Origin: Streptomyces zhihengii
GTDB taxonomy: Bacteria; Actinomycetota; Actinomycetes; Streptomycetales; Streptomycetaceae
Reading direction: 5' to 3'
Assembly (NCBI RefSeq): GCF_016919245.1
Contig: NZ_JAFEJA010000001.1
Location: forward strand, 4,268,001-4,332,000
Length of the DNA stretch: 64,000 bases
The notes beneath the pieces were generated by a model. That model was not told where the DNA came from. It was given only the letters and a program-made list of their open reading frames with translations, and made no database searches. Each line of letters starts with the position of its first letter. The first letter of the stretch is position 1. The translations under genes were made by a program, and so were the position numbers. This document shows, in pieces, positions 51,871-61,453 of this stretch.

Positions 51871-52055
51871 CAGCCGTCGCCGTCCTCTCGTTCGTACCGC
51901 GGCTCCGGGCCGGACGCGGGCGGGCGCCCGCCCGGGGGCAGCCCCCGGACGGGCGTGTTGCGGTGCGGGGCCGCGGGGCCCCGCGCTGCCGCGGGGTGTC
52001 CCGCGGCCGCCGGCGGGCGGGGCGGCGCGGTGCGCCGGTGCCCGGTCGGTGTCAC
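51867..52055 (-). CDS. 62-residue coupled ORF between the four-TM protein and the GTPase
   Basis: It begins with GTG inside the stop of the upstream gene (GTGA) and ends with TGA inside the start of the downstream GTPase (GTGA), so it fills the gap exactly. The product is Pro/Arg/Ala-rich with an acidic end (EREDGDGW). The upstream protein ends almost identically (GRDGDGW), and the DNA around both stops is similar. It may be a real small adaptor or a relic of a duplicated gene end. The composition alone would not convince; the two exact overlaps do. Function unknown. Confidence 0.4.
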   Translation of the reverse strand: MTPTGHRRTAPPRPPAAAGHPAAARGPAAPHRNTPVRGLPPGGRPPASGPEPRYEREDGDGW

Positions 52056-54643
52056 CACCCGTCGCCGTCCCTTCCGGCGTACAGGTCCTGCTCCTCGGTC
52101 TCCGGGTCGGCGCCGTGGCGGGGGCGGACGGTGTCCACCACGCCCATCCGCAGCGGTGTGAGCCGGATCAGCCCCGCGTAGCGGCCGGTCGTCGTCCACA
52201 GCGGCTCCTCGTGCTGGGCGCCGCCGTGCGCCCGCCAGGCCGTCTCCACGTCGGTGCGCACGGCCTCCGGCGCGAACCGCAGCCACACGGCGGCGGCCGG
52301 GTCGCGGCTGAGCAGGGCGCCCTGCTCGGGGGAGGAGAGCTGGACGACGGTGCCCCGTTCGGTGTCCGCGCCGACCAGGGCGGCGACCCGGTGCGGGTCG
52401 GTGCCCAGCAGGTTCGCGGAGGTCGCGCGGACCCGGTGGGCGGCGGCGAACCGGGGGGCGGCCAGCACCCCGTTGCGCTGGAGGTGGATCCGGGCGTCGG
52501 ACAGCAGATCGCGCACCCGCTCCTCGGTGTGGCGGGCGGCGAAGGCGCCGGCCTGGCCGCGTTCCACCGCTCCCCAGTAGGAGTCCATGGCGTCCATGGC
52601 GGCGTCCGTCAGGTCGTTCGCCAGGGTGGCGACCAGTTCGGGGCCGCCCTCTCCGGTCTCCCGGTGCAGCCAGCGCGGCACCCGGGCCGGGCGGTCGTCC
52701 CAGGACTCGGCGGAGTCCGCCTGATGGGGGACGGCCGCCTCCGGGGCGGCCGGGCGCTCGTCCCAGGCGTAGGCGCGCGCCCACTCGGTGTCGGCGTCCT
52801 CCGCGTCCGGGTGGGCGTCGGCCTCCAGGGTGGAGACGCTGCTCAGCCAGTCGTCGTCGGCCGGTTCGGTGACCGGCGCCGCCGTCCCGGGCGCCGTCGC
52901 GTCCTGGTGGGCGCGCCGGGGTTCGAACTGAGCCTCGGCGTCGGCGGCGTCCGCGGTGGCCCGCAGCATGCCGGCGACGGAGCGGGCCGCGTCGGCGCAG
53001 TACAGGCGCTCCTCGGCCGCCCAGTGCTCGCGCACCAGGCGGGCCAGCAGTCCGTCGAGGCCGGTGAGCGCCTCGCGCAGCGCGGCGGTACCGCGGCCTG
53101 CGGCCCAGCCGTCGGCGGCGGTGCGCCACAGCCGGCGCACCGTCTCCACGGTCACCCCGGCGGCCACCAGCAGACCGGTGGCTCCGGCCCACACCGGCAG
53201 CCCGGCCGCGTGGGCGAGCGCGACGCCGGCCACCGCCCCGCCGGCCGCGGCGATCTGCGGCCCGAGGGGCGGACGCCCACCCGAGCCGCCCGGGCGGGAG
53301 GCGTCCCGCAGCCGGGCCGCCCCGCAGAGCGCGGCGACGACGAAGGCCAGCGGCACCAGCGCGGCCAGGACGGCGAACGGCCCCTGCCACAGCGCGCCGA
53401 GCAGCCCCGCCCCGGCGGCGGCCACCGACGCGCCGACCGCCGGGGGCGGCACGGGGACGCCCTCGGCCCCGGCCCGCCGGGCCACCCGCTCGGCCGAGTG
53501 GGCGTCGAGCCGGGGCAGCAGGGAGGCCCCCGGTACCGGTTCGACCTGTCCCGCCAGCGCGGTGAAGCGCTGGGCCACCGCCCGCAGGGCGAGCCCGCGG
53601 TGCAGCAGCTTCCCGGCGAACTCCCGCAGGCCCTCGCCGATCCGGTCGCCCACACCCTCCGCCGAGGGCACGTGCAGACCGAGGGCGGCGAGCCGGGACG
53701 CCGCCTCGGCGGCGGACGGCGCGGCGCCGGAGCCGCCGTCGCTCTGCAGGGCGGTGGCGACGAGGTCCCGGTAGGAGCCGAGCGCCAGGTGCGCCTGCTC
53801 CAGGTCGTCCTCCAGGGCCGCGCGCCGGGTGCGGGCCAGCAGCCCCGGCAGCGACCGCAGCGCGGTGACGTCGTCCTCGGCGCGCTCCAGGGCCTGGGCG
53901 CACGCGTGGTACGCCTGGTCGGCGGCGCCGCCCGGGGTGCGGTGGCGCAGGTCCCGGCCGCCGCGGCCGGCGATCAGCCCCCGCAGCGACTCCGGGAGTT
54001 CGGCCCCCGACAGGGCGGTCGCCGGGACCGCCGCCGGCTCGTGGTCCTCGCCCGCGAACCGGGCGAGAGCGTCCCGCCAGGCCCGGTCGCGGACCTCCGG
54101 CGGCAGGTCCTGCTCCAGCAGCCGGACACCGGGCGCGGCCACGGCGTCGGGCAGCAGGGAGACGTCGTCGAGCGCGCGCAGGAAGACGTCCGGGACGGAG
54201 AGCACGTCGACCAGGACTGCCAGCGCGTCCGGGTCGTCGGGCGGGAGCTGCTCCAGCGCCGTCCTGGCGGACCGCAGGTCGCCCGCCCACAGCAGCGCGA
54301 TGCCGGACGCCCGCAGCACGGACGGCCGCACCAGCCGCCGGTCGGGCAGGAACGCCTCGCCCTCCCGTGCGTAGGAGCCGGGGGAGCTGCCCACCAGCAG
54401 GACCAGGATCCTGATCTTGCCGAGGGCGCGGTAGGTGGTCAGCAGCTCGTACTGCCGCTGGTGGTCGGTGAGTCCGGCCGGGGTGTCGACCACCAGGAAC
54501 AGCGGGTGGTCGGGCTCCGGCAGCCCGGCGCGGCCGAGCTGCCGGGCGACCTTGGCCCGCAGGACGGCGGGGGAGTCGATCTCCGCCGCCCCGGAGCGCA
54601 GGTCGAGGTGGACGACCGCGATCGTGTCATCTGACGGGATCAT
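52052..54643 (-). CDS. Four-TM protein of the GTPase/tubulin cluster, unknown function
   Basis: An 863-residue protein I cannot assign. Residues 1-100 look like a small alpha/beta domain (IAVVHLDLRSG, LFLVVDTPAGLTDHQRQYELL, IRILVLLVGSSPGSY). Then comes a long helical region (about 110-380), four hydrophobic helices (about 403-419, 423-444, 464-481, 483-500), another helical part, and a mixed C-terminal domain (660-860) containing LSDARIHLQRNGVLAAPRFAAAHRVRATSANLLG. It probably places parts of the system at the membrane. ATG 54643 overlaps the tubulin-like stop (ATGA). The last residues AGRDGDGW repeat a motif seen in other proteins of the cluster. Confidence 0.75.
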   Translation of the reverse strand: MIPSDDTIAVVHLDLRSGAAEIDSPAVLRAKVARQLGRAGLPEPDHPLFLVVDTPAGLTDHQRQYELLTTYRALGKIRILVLLVGSSPGSYAREGEAFLPDRRLVRPSVLRASGIALLWAGDLRSARTALEQLPPDDPDALAVLVDVLSVPDVFLRALDDVSLLPDAVAAPGVRLLEQDLPPEVRDRAWRDALARFAGEDHEPAAVPATALSGAELPESLRGLIAGRGGRDLRHRTPGGAADQAYHACAQALERAEDDVTALRSLPGLLARTRRAALEDDLEQAHLALGSYRDLVATALQSDGGSGAAPSAAEAASRLAALGLHVPSAEGVGDRIGEGLREFAGKLLHRGLALRAVAQRFTALAGQVEPVPGASLLPRLDAHSAERVARRAGAEGVPVPPPAVGASVAAAGAGLLGALWQGPFAVLAALVPLAFVVAALCGAARLRDASRPGGSGGRPPLGPQIAAAGGAVAGVALAHAAGLPVWAGATGLLVAAGVTVETVRRLWRTAADGWAAGRGTAALREALTGLDGLLARLVREHWAAEERLYCADAARSVAGMLRATADAADAEAQFEPRRAHQDATAPGTAAPVTEPADDDWLSSVSTLEADAHPDAEDADTEWARAYAWDERPAAPEAAVPHQADSAESWDDRPARVPRWLHRETGEGGPELVATLANDLTDAAMDAMDSYWGAVERGQAGAFAARHTEERVRDLLSDARIHLQRNGVLAAPRFAAAHRVRATSANLLGTDPHRVAALVGADTERGTVVQLSSPEQGALLSRDPAAAVWLRFAPEAVRTDVETAWRAHGGAQHEEPLWTTTGRYAGLIRLTPLRMGVVDTVRPRHGADPETEEQDLYAGRDGDGW

Positions 54644-57600
54644 TCCGCGTCACCGTCCCAGGGGGCGCGGGGGTCGCGCGCGCGGCCGCGGCCGCCGGCG
54701 TCGTCGGCTCCGGGGCCGTCCGGTTCGTCCCAGGGGGCGGTACGGCGACCGCCGGAGTCATGGGCGGTACGCGGGGACTCGTCGCGCCCCTCGCCCCAGG
54801 TGCCCCAGGTGTCGTCGTCGTCCTCGCGCCGCCGGCCGGCGGCGCTCCGGCCGCCGTCCCCGTCCGCCGCCTCGCCGGTCAGGCCGGTGCCTCCCGCGCC
54901 CCGGTCCTCGCCGTCACGGGCGCCGGTGCCCCAGCCGTCGTCGTCGCGGCCGTCCCGGGAGCCCCGGGCCGCCTCGTCGCGGTACCCGTCGCGCGCCCCG
55001 AGGACGTCGTCGTCCCGGACCCCGCCGGTGCCCCGGGCGTCGTCGCGGTCGCGGGAGCCGCGGTCGGCGCGTGCCCCCGGGGCATCGTCGTCCCCGGTGT
55101 CGCGGGAGCCGCGCGCCCCGTCGTCCCGGGCGTCCCGGACCCCGCCGGTGCCCCAGGCGTCGTCGCGGTCGCGGGAACCGTGGGTGTCGCGGGTGCCCCG
55201 GGCGTCGTCGCCGCGGTCGGAGCGTGTCCCCCAGCCGTCCTCGTCGCGGTCGGCGCGCGACCCCCGGGCGTCGTCGCCCCGGCTGTCGCGGGCGCCGCGA
55301 CCGCCCCCGGCGCCCCAGGCGTCGCGGTCGTCGCGGTCGTCGTCCGCCGGGGCGGACCGGCCGCCCCCGGTGCCCCGGGAGTCGTCGCCCCCGGTGTCCC
55401 GGCCGCCCCGGGCGGTGCCGCGGCGGTCACCGTGTCCGTCACGGGGACCACCGGTGCCCCAGCCGTCGGGGCGGCCCCGACCGGCCCGGTCGTCGTCCGG
55501 GACGGTGTGCGCCGGGCCGTCCCCGGCGCCGTAGCCGTGGTCGTCGTCCGCCGTCGTGCGCCGTCCGCCGGCGGTGGCGCCGGCCGGGGTGCGCGGCGCG
55601 GTGCCCCAGTCGTCGTCGTCCGCGCGCCGGCGCCCGGGCACCGTCGTCCCGGTGGCGCGGCGCGGCGCGGGTGAGCCGCCGCGGACGTGCTCCAGCAGGG
55701 TGCGCAGCGTCGGCTGGAGCGCCCGCTGGTCGCCGAACTCCGTGTCGAGCGCGGCCGGCAGCGTCACCGCCCAGAACTCCCGCAGCGGTCGCACCCATCC
55801 CTCGACCCGCTCGCCGCCGCGTTCCCTGCGGTCGTCCAGCAGTTCGAGCTGACGCGGCGCGATCTTCTCGACGAGTTCGACGAAGAGGGGATGGGGCTCG
55901 CTGCCGTTGCGGGCGAGGCCCGTGGGCTGGGCGCCCATCAGCTCGCGGCAGTAGTCCTCCACCGTCCGCTCGTCGTCGAGCACCGTCCAGCGCTCGTAGC
56001 TGCGCAGCAGCTCCGCCCAGCTGGAGACCCCGCCCGGGTAGTCGCCGAGCCGCAGCCGTACGCCCGGGACCTGGGCGCCCTGTTCGGGGAAGAGCCGCAG
56101 CCGGACCCGGTCGGGCGACGAGGTGTCCCCGTCCAGCACGTCCACCTGGCCGTTCCACATGCAGCACAGCAGCCGGTGCAGGATGACGCGCCGGTCCTCC
56201 TCGCTGCTGACCATCCAGGAGTCCCGGTAGCCCAGGCGCTGACGCCAGCGCAGCACGTCCTGCGCCTGTTCGGAGTCCTTGGCCCTGGCCCACTGCCGGA
56301 GCACCTTGCGGGCCTCGGGCACCTGGGTGAGGCTCATCTCGCTCCGGAAGAGGACCACGGTGACGGAGTCGCTCTCCACGCCCCGGTACTCCACCGAGTT
56401 CTTGGCGTCCGTGGGCAGTTGGAGCGCCTTGCCGAGGTACTCCTGCACCTCGTCGACGGCCTGCACCCGCGGATAGGTGACCAGCACCCGCAGCGGCCCG
56501 GTGCCCTCGGGGGTGAAGCCCACGGGCAGCAGCCCGGTGAGCTTCCGGCCGAAGAGCTCCAGGGCCTCCTTGCTGACGTGCTCCGCCGCGTCGCCGTCGC
56601 CCGCGGCCGCGGCCAGCAGGGTGCTCATGGCGGGCAGCAGGGGCCGCTCCTCCAGGTGTTCGCCGCTCTCCGCGAACAGCCGGGTGATCCGCCCTTCGAG
56701 CTGGGCCTTGACCGTGGCGACCGCCCCGTCGGGGTTGCGCCGGCTGAGGGTGTGCACCGCCCGCCAGGTGTCCCCGTCGATCATCCGGAGCAGCAGCGCG
56801 TCCTCCGCCTCCGTCTCGCGCAGCCCCTCCCGGCGGACCAGCCGGGTGACCACGTCCTCGTAGAAGTGGTTGAGGGTGCGCTGCGGCGGCAGCAGGTACG
56901 AGATGCCGGTGCGGTCCTCGTAGAGTTCGAGCCCCTTCTGCGCGGAGACCTTGCGCTCCCGTTCGGCGTGCTTGACGAAGGCGTTCACCAGACGGCCGAG
57001 GTCGGCGCCCGCGGTGTCGGCCTGCGCCTGCCAGCGCTGCTGCTGCTCCCGCCACGCCTCGTGCCACACGGAGTGGCAGCGCCAGCGGTACCAGGTGTCC
57101 TGTTCGTGGAGGGCGGCCCGGACGTCGTCGTCGCCCCAGCGGGCCGGTGACATCCCGGCCAGCCGGCCCTTGATCCGGGGGACCTTGGGCGGCTGGTCGG
57201 TGACGCCCGGCGGGCGCTGGGGCGCGCGGGCGCGGCTGTTCAGCATGCCGAGGAAGCCCGCCCGCGCGATGGCCTCGTCGCTGTCCGGCACCCCCTTGAC
57301 GAGGCGTTCGGCGACGAACGGGTCGACGTTCTGGAGCAGTTTGTCGATGGCGGGCCGCGGGGCGAAGCGGTCGGCCATGGAGGCGGCCTCGCGGGCGGCG
57401 ATGGTCTGGAGGTCGGAGAGCAGCCGCTGCATGTCCGCGACGCGTTCGCCGAGGGCCACCTCGATCGCCCGGCCGCCGCGGGGCAGCGGGTCGGGGTCGG
57501 GGACGTCGAGCTGTTTGCGTTCCCAGAGCTCTTCGAGGTTGGCGTCGGCGAACAGCCGCCGGATCATGGGCACCGCGTCGTCCCGCAGCACGGCGCGCGG

Positions 57601-58818
57601 CCGTTCCAGCAGGTCCGTGACGGCCCGGCGCAGGAGCCGGCCGGCCACCAGGTCCGCGAGCTGGTCCATCGGCGCGGTCATGGAGGCCACCAGGCTGGTG
57701 GAGACGCCCTGCCGGCCGATGCCGGTGGGGGAGACGGCGCTGCGGTGCACCCCGCGGTTGATGAAGCTGGCGGCGAAGGTCTGGTAGTCGTCGTCGGCGG
57801 CCATCGTGCGGCCGCGCGAGCGCCCGTCGCCGAGTTCGGTGCCGATCAGCGACATCACCAGCGACACGATGGAGCGCCGCAGGTCGTCCTGGCGGATGCC
57901 CGCGGTCGGGCTGAACAGGAAGGCCGTCGGCAGGATGCCGGTGCGCAGCCGGACCGGGGTGGTGCCCGGGTAGCGGATGCCGAGTCCGCCGTCGTGGTCC
58001 AGGTCGCCGATCTCGGCGCCCTCGGTGGGCGCGTTCTGCCCGTCCACCAGGCGGAACAGGTCGACCAGCGCGCGGGCGGCGTTGAGGTCCGCCTCGCGTC
58101 CGCCGCCCGCCGACGAGGCGAACGACGACGGCATGACCACCAGCGGATAGATCTTCACGCCGTTGAAGCGGCGCATCTGGAAGGCGTGGTTGATCAGGTG
58201 GAGGTAGTCCAGGAAGATCCCGGCCCCGGTGCCGCCCGCGACGGAGAAGGCCACGAACACGTCGCAGCCGCTGACCTTCCCGCCGCCGAACTCGCTGAGT
58301 TCGCCCGCCGACCTGGCGATGGCGTCGATCGCCTGGAGCAGCGGTTCCAGCACGGGGGCGAGGGAGTGCCGCAGGGTGGCGAAGAGGGCCGCCCGGCCGA
58401 CGGTGGGGAGCTGTCCCGCGCCGTTGTGCAGGGGGGTGACCTTCGGCTCGTCGGTGCGCGGCGGCAGCCAGTCGGCGACCTCGTCGCGCAGGCTCGCCCG
58501 GAGCATCTTGGTGACCTCGGGCGAACTGTCGAAGTTCGGCAGCAGGTTGTGGGTGGCCCGCGAGGTGCGGGAGTAGGCGGCGCGCAGCGAGGGGTCGACG
58601 TTGAACTGCGGCAGCCGCTGGAGGTCGGACTCGCTGTAGTCGGCGTAGACGAACTGGAGGCACTCGGGCAGTTGGTAGGGCGCGTGGCCGCTCAGATGGC
58701 CGAGGGCGGTGCCGTCGGGGCCGCAGAGCTCGGCGCGCAGTTTGCGTTCGAGTTCGGCGCCGACCAGTCCTCCGGTGCCGCCCAGGCCGACGAAGAGCAT
58801 CGGCTGGAAGATCTTCAT
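54640..58818 (-). CDS. Tubulin/FtsZ-like protein with a long repetitive acidic tail
   Basis: A 1392-residue protein. The N-terminus MKIFQPMLFVGLGGTGGLVG has the GxGGTG nucleotide loop, and residues 191-200 (FSVAGGTGAG) match the tubulin signature GGGTGSG, so it belongs to the tubulin-like family seen in predicted conflict operons. The region to about 1080 is globular with DGRSRGRTMAADDDYQTF and many helices. About residues 1085-1392 are disordered, with seven or more Asp-rich units ending in WGTG (for example DEDGWGTRS, RDDAWGTGG). It may assemble filaments or bind GTP as a switch, anchored to the other components. ATG 58818 has GGGGAGG upstream. The stop overlaps the next gene. Confidence 0.82.
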   Translation of the reverse strand: MKIFQPMLFVGLGGTGGLVGAELERKLRAELCGPDGTALGHLSGHAPYQLPECLQFVYADYSESDLQRLPQFNVDPSLRAAYSRTSRATHNLLPNFDSSPEVTKMLRASLRDEVADWLPPRTDEPKVTPLHNGAGQLPTVGRAALFATLRHSLAPVLEPLLQAIDAIARSAGELSEFGGGKVSGCDVFVAFSVAGGTGAGIFLDYLHLINHAFQMRRFNGVKIYPLVVMPSSFASSAGGGREADLNAARALVDLFRLVDGQNAPTEGAEIGDLDHDGGLGIRYPGTTPVRLRTGILPTAFLFSPTAGIRQDDLRRSIVSLVMSLIGTELGDGRSRGRTMAADDDYQTFAASFINRGVHRSAVSPTGIGRQGVSTSLVASMTAPMDQLADLVAGRLLRRAVTDLLERPRAVLRDDAVPMIRRLFADANLEELWERKQLDVPDPDPLPRGGRAIEVALGERVADMQRLLSDLQTIAAREAASMADRFAPRPAIDKLLQNVDPFVAERLVKGVPDSDEAIARAGFLGMLNSRARAPQRPPGVTDQPPKVPRIKGRLAGMSPARWGDDDVRAALHEQDTWYRWRCHSVWHEAWREQQQRWQAQADTAGADLGRLVNAFVKHAERERKVSAQKGLELYEDRTGISYLLPPQRTLNHFYEDVVTRLVRREGLRETEAEDALLLRMIDGDTWRAVHTLSRRNPDGAVATVKAQLEGRITRLFAESGEHLEERPLLPAMSTLLAAAAGDGDAAEHVSKEALELFGRKLTGLLPVGFTPEGTGPLRVLVTYPRVQAVDEVQEYLGKALQLPTDAKNSVEYRGVESDSVTVVLFRSEMSLTQVPEARKVLRQWARAKDSEQAQDVLRWRQRLGYRDSWMVSSEEDRRVILHRLLCCMWNGQVDVLDGDTSSPDRVRLRLFPEQGAQVPGVRLRLGDYPGGVSSWAELLRSYERWTVLDDERTVEDYCRELMGAQPTGLARNGSEPHPLFVELVEKIAPRQLELLDDRRERGGERVEGWVRPLREFWAVTLPAALDTEFGDQRALQPTLRTLLEHVRGGSPAPRRATGTTVPGRRRADDDDWGTAPRTPAGATAGGRRTTADDDHGYGAGDGPAHTVPDDDRAGRGRPDGWGTGGPRDGHGDRRGTARGGRDTGGDDSRGTGGGRSAPADDDRDDRDAWGAGGGRGARDSRGDDARGSRADRDEDGWGTRSDRGDDARGTRDTHGSRDRDDAWGTGGVRDARDDGARGSRDTGDDDAPGARADRGSRDRDDARGTGGVRDDDVLGARDGYRDEAARGSRDGRDDDGWGTGARDGEDRGAGGTGLTGEAADGDGGRSAAGRRREDDDDTWGTWGEGRDESPRTAHDSGGRRTAPWDEPDGPGADDAGGRGRARDPRAPWDGDAE
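54643..55551. repeat. Degenerate repeats encoding the acidic Trp-rich tail
   Basis: GTCGTCGTCCC-like and GCCCCAG/GTCCCCC elements recur irregularly on the plus strand and translate on the minus strand into Asp/Arg/Gly with repeated W-G-T. It is a coding repeat, not a non-coding array. Confidence 0.55.
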
Positions 58819-58932
58819 GGGTTTCCTCCCCGTGGCGGCCGTGTCGGAGGCCGTCCCCGTCCTTGGTGCGTCAGTGCTGTTTCGGTGCTGCGTCGGTGCC
58901 GTGCGCTCGCGCGCTCGCGCGCTCCGGTGGGG

Positions 58933-58965
58933 CCGGCACCGGCGCCGGGTGGGGGCCGGTGCCGG
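58933..58965 (-). terminator. Hairpin between the vWA and tubulin-like genes
   Basis: Perfect 11-base arms (CCGGCACCGGC at 58933-58943, complement at 58955-58965) with an 11-base loop in the 160-base gap, the widest of the cluster. It may be an attenuator that lowers expression of the tubulin-like and GTPase genes. Confidence 0.45.
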
Positions 58966-58978
58966 TGTCAGGAGGGCC

Positions 58979-61342
58979 TCACAGGTACGCGTCGTAGGAG
59001 CCGCCCCCCTGTGTCCCGCCGTCGGGTGCGGCGGACGCGGTGGTGGGCCGCGGGCCGCCCTGGGCGTGCGGCCCCGGGCCGGCCAGGGCGAGGCTCAGGT
59101 TGTCGGTCAGTTCGACCTGTCCGTGTTCGGTCAGCCGGGTGCGGCCGCCGCCCCGCTTGCGCAGCACCGCGCCGCCCTCGGGGCTGCGCTGCACCGCGTA
59201 CGGGCCGTTGCTCCGCCGTTCGATGCGCGGGTTGCGGTGCGGTTCGACGACGGCGAACTCGTACCACTGCTTGTGGCCGTGCCCGGCCCGGTGCTCGGCG
59301 ACCACCTCGCCCGTCTCGGAGACCAGCCGCAGCACCAGGCCGGCCGGGTCCCGGCGCCTGCGGCGCTGGCCCAGCAGCAGGACCGCCGCCACGACCGCCG
59401 CGGCCAGCAGCGCCGCCGCGGTGAGGAAGCCCCACCAGTACTTCTCCCACAGGCCCGGTTCCGGGGTCACCCGGACCGAGAGGGGCTCCTGCACCAGGGT
59501 CAGGTCGCCGCCCTCGGTGCCGGTGTCGACGACGGTCACCGTGCCGCCGAGGCGCAGCCCGTCGTCGCCGAGCCGGTTGCCGAAGACATCCGCGGGGGCG
59601 ACCTCGACGGTCACCTTCCTGGTGCCGGAGTCGCCCGGCTCCACCACGATCTCGGCGGGGGAGACGACGAGGTGCCCGGCGCGCACGTCGGCCATCGACA
59701 GGCGCAGGGTGTGCGGCCGGCCGTCGGTGTTGTTGACGGCCAGGTCGCCGGTGATCCGGGCGCCCGGGTGGACGTCCGCGTCGCCGAGGGTGAGCGCCGC
59801 GGTGACGGGCAGTTCGGCCGGGGCGACCCGGCCGGGCTCGCTGCGGGTGTCGGCGCTCAGGCCGGACGCGGTGAGCGTGCCGGTGACCTCCAGCGCCCCG
59901 GCCGCGCTCCCGGGGATCCGTACGGTGCCGGTGAACGAGGCGTCGCCCGCGTCCGGGTCGGGCCCCTTGCCGTCGTCGGTGAGCGTCAGGGGCACGGGTG
60001 CGAAGCCGTCGCCGGTGAGGCTGCTGGTCACCTTCAGTCCGGCGTAGTCCCGGGGGTCCTTGACCGCGTAGTTGTCACGGGTCTGGAGGCGCATGGTGAC
60101 CGTGGCCTTCTGGCCCGCCTGCGGCGACGGCGGGTCCATGGTGATCGCGCCGCGCAGTTCGCCCTGCCACAGCACGCTGACGCCGACGGGCAGCGAACGG
60201 TGCCCCTCGGGCGCCTCGGCCTTCACCTTCCAGACGCCGGGCAGCGGGTCGGTGATCCGCAGGGCCTCCACGGTGTCCTCGGCGCCGGCCAGTTCGAACG
60301 CCGAGCCCCGGGCCTTCCCCGTGGTCGGGACCGGCTTGCCGGAGGGGTCGACGTAGGTGATGTCCACCTCGGCGTCGCCCTTGTCGACCACGATGCTGCC
60401 GACGGTCGCGAGGGGCGAGATGGCGATCTCCAGCGTGGCCGGGGGGCGCCTCCCCTCAGGGCCCGGCTGGTAGCGCAGGCAGTGGGCGGCGGCGAAGACC
60501 TTCTCCAGCTTCGGGCCGAGGTCCTTCGCCCCGCTCGTGACGACGTCGGCCGTCGGGCGGGCCGAGGGGAGGTCGACGCAGCCCTTCTGGTAGCCGCCGG
60601 CGGCGATCCGGTCGAGCTGCGCCTTGTCGGGCGCGGAGCCGAAGCCGAGCGGCCAGATCTGCACGTCGTTGGCGGCGGCGCTCTCCAGCGCGGCCGTGAG
60701 CTGCCGCTCGCCCTCCTCCTTCCGGTGGCTCTCGTCGCCGTACTTGGCGCTGCCGGAGACGTCCATCACGCCGTCGGTGAGGAGGAAGAGGACCCGGGGC
60801 ACCGACGGGTCGGTGCCGGTGGTCAGTTCGTGCACGCCCTGGCGGATCGCACTGGGGAAGTCGGTGCCGGTGCCCTCCTTCTCCGTGCGCTTGCGCAGTT
60901 TGCCGACGCAGTCGCCGATGGTCCTGCGGCCGGCGGCGTCCAGCGTGGTGCGCGGGCACACCGGGTCCACCGCGCTCTGGCCCTCGGCCTCGGCCGCGGC
61001 GAAGCCGAAGACGGTGACGCGGGACGACGCCGAGACGTCGCCCAGGGCGATCCGCTTGGCGGCGGCCTTCTCCGCCGCCATGTCGGCGTCCGAGAGGCTG
61101 GCGGACTCGTCCACGGCCACCGCGTAGTTGACCGAGGTGAAGGCGGGCTTCACCTCCGCCGGCGCCCGGCCGGGACCGGCGTACGCGGCCGGCGACGCGA
61201 GCACCGCGGCGGTGGCGAGCACCGCCGCGGCGCCGCGGCGCGCCCAGGTGCGGCGGGCGCGGGCGCCCTTCGTACGGATCCGGCCGGACGTCTGCGGACG
61301 AAAGCCACTCGCCGGACGCCGCGATCCCCTCACTGTTCCCAC
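58979..61342 (-). CDS. Membrane von Willebrand factor A domain protein
   Basis: A 787-residue membrane protein. Signal peptide or anchor at about 36-57. Extracytoplasmic vWA domain with a complete MIDAS: DESAS (78-82), the threonine in GTDFPSAI, and the aspartate in LFLLTDGVMD. Two to three immunoglobulin-like segments follow (for example QEPLSVRVTPEP near the end). One TM helix lies at about 635-657 (YWWGFLTAAALLAAAVVAAVLLLG), then a basic RRRRR and a 120-residue cytoplasmic beta-rich domain. It therefore links an external binding module to the cytoplasm and is a candidate sensor for the cluster. GTG 61342 has AGGGGA upstream. Confidence 0.85.
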   Translation of the reverse strand: MGTVRGSRRPASGFRPQTSGRIRTKGARARRTWARRGAAAVLATAAVLASPAAYAGPGRAPAEVKPAFTSVNYAVAVDESASLSDADMAAEKAAAKRIALGDVSASSRVTVFGFAAAEAEGQSAVDPVCPRTTLDAAGRRTIGDCVGKLRKRTEKEGTGTDFPSAIRQGVHELTTGTDPSVPRVLFLLTDGVMDVSGSAKYGDESHRKEEGERQLTAALESAAANDVQIWPLGFGSAPDKAQLDRIAAGGYQKGCVDLPSARPTADVVTSGAKDLGPKLEKVFAAAHCLRYQPGPEGRRPPATLEIAISPLATVGSIVVDKGDAEVDITYVDPSGKPVPTTGKARGSAFELAGAEDTVEALRITDPLPGVWKVKAEAPEGHRSLPVGVSVLWQGELRGAITMDPPSPQAGQKATVTMRLQTRDNYAVKDPRDYAGLKVTSSLTGDGFAPVPLTLTDDGKGPDPDAGDASFTGTVRIPGSAAGALEVTGTLTASGLSADTRSEPGRVAPAELPVTAALTLGDADVHPGARITGDLAVNNTDGRPHTLRLSMADVRAGHLVVSPAEIVVEPGDSGTRKVTVEVAPADVFGNRLGDDGLRLGGTVTVVDTGTEGGDLTLVQEPLSVRVTPEPGLWEKYWWGFLTAAALLAAAVVAAVLLLGQRRRRRDPAGLVLRLVSETGEVVAEHRAGHGHKQWYEFAVVEPHRNPRIERRSNGPYAVQRSPEGGAVLRKRGGGRTRLTEHGQVELTDNLSLALAGPGPHAQGGPRPTTASAAPDGGTQGGGSYDAYL

Positions 61343-61453
61343 CGGGTTCCCCTCATGTCGTCTCTGGTGCGTGCGCGGGCCGTGCGCGCGGCTCTCGCGC
61401 GCGGCCCGCGGGTACGGCTTCGGCGTGCGGCCCGGCGGGTTCCCTGCCGCCGG

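Noticed and set aside
51867..54290. 807-residue minus-strand ORF over the four-TM protein
   Set aside because: Most of it is an Arg/Gly/Ala shadow of the 863-residue gene. Only its last 62 codons, outside that gene, are kept as a possible small ORF.
54780..55560. Plus-strand ORFs of Val/Ala/Gly/Pro (elastin-like) over the tubulin tail
   Set aside because: They arise from reading the Asp/Arg/Gly repeat region on the opposite strand; the minus-strand frame continues from a tubulin-signature domain.
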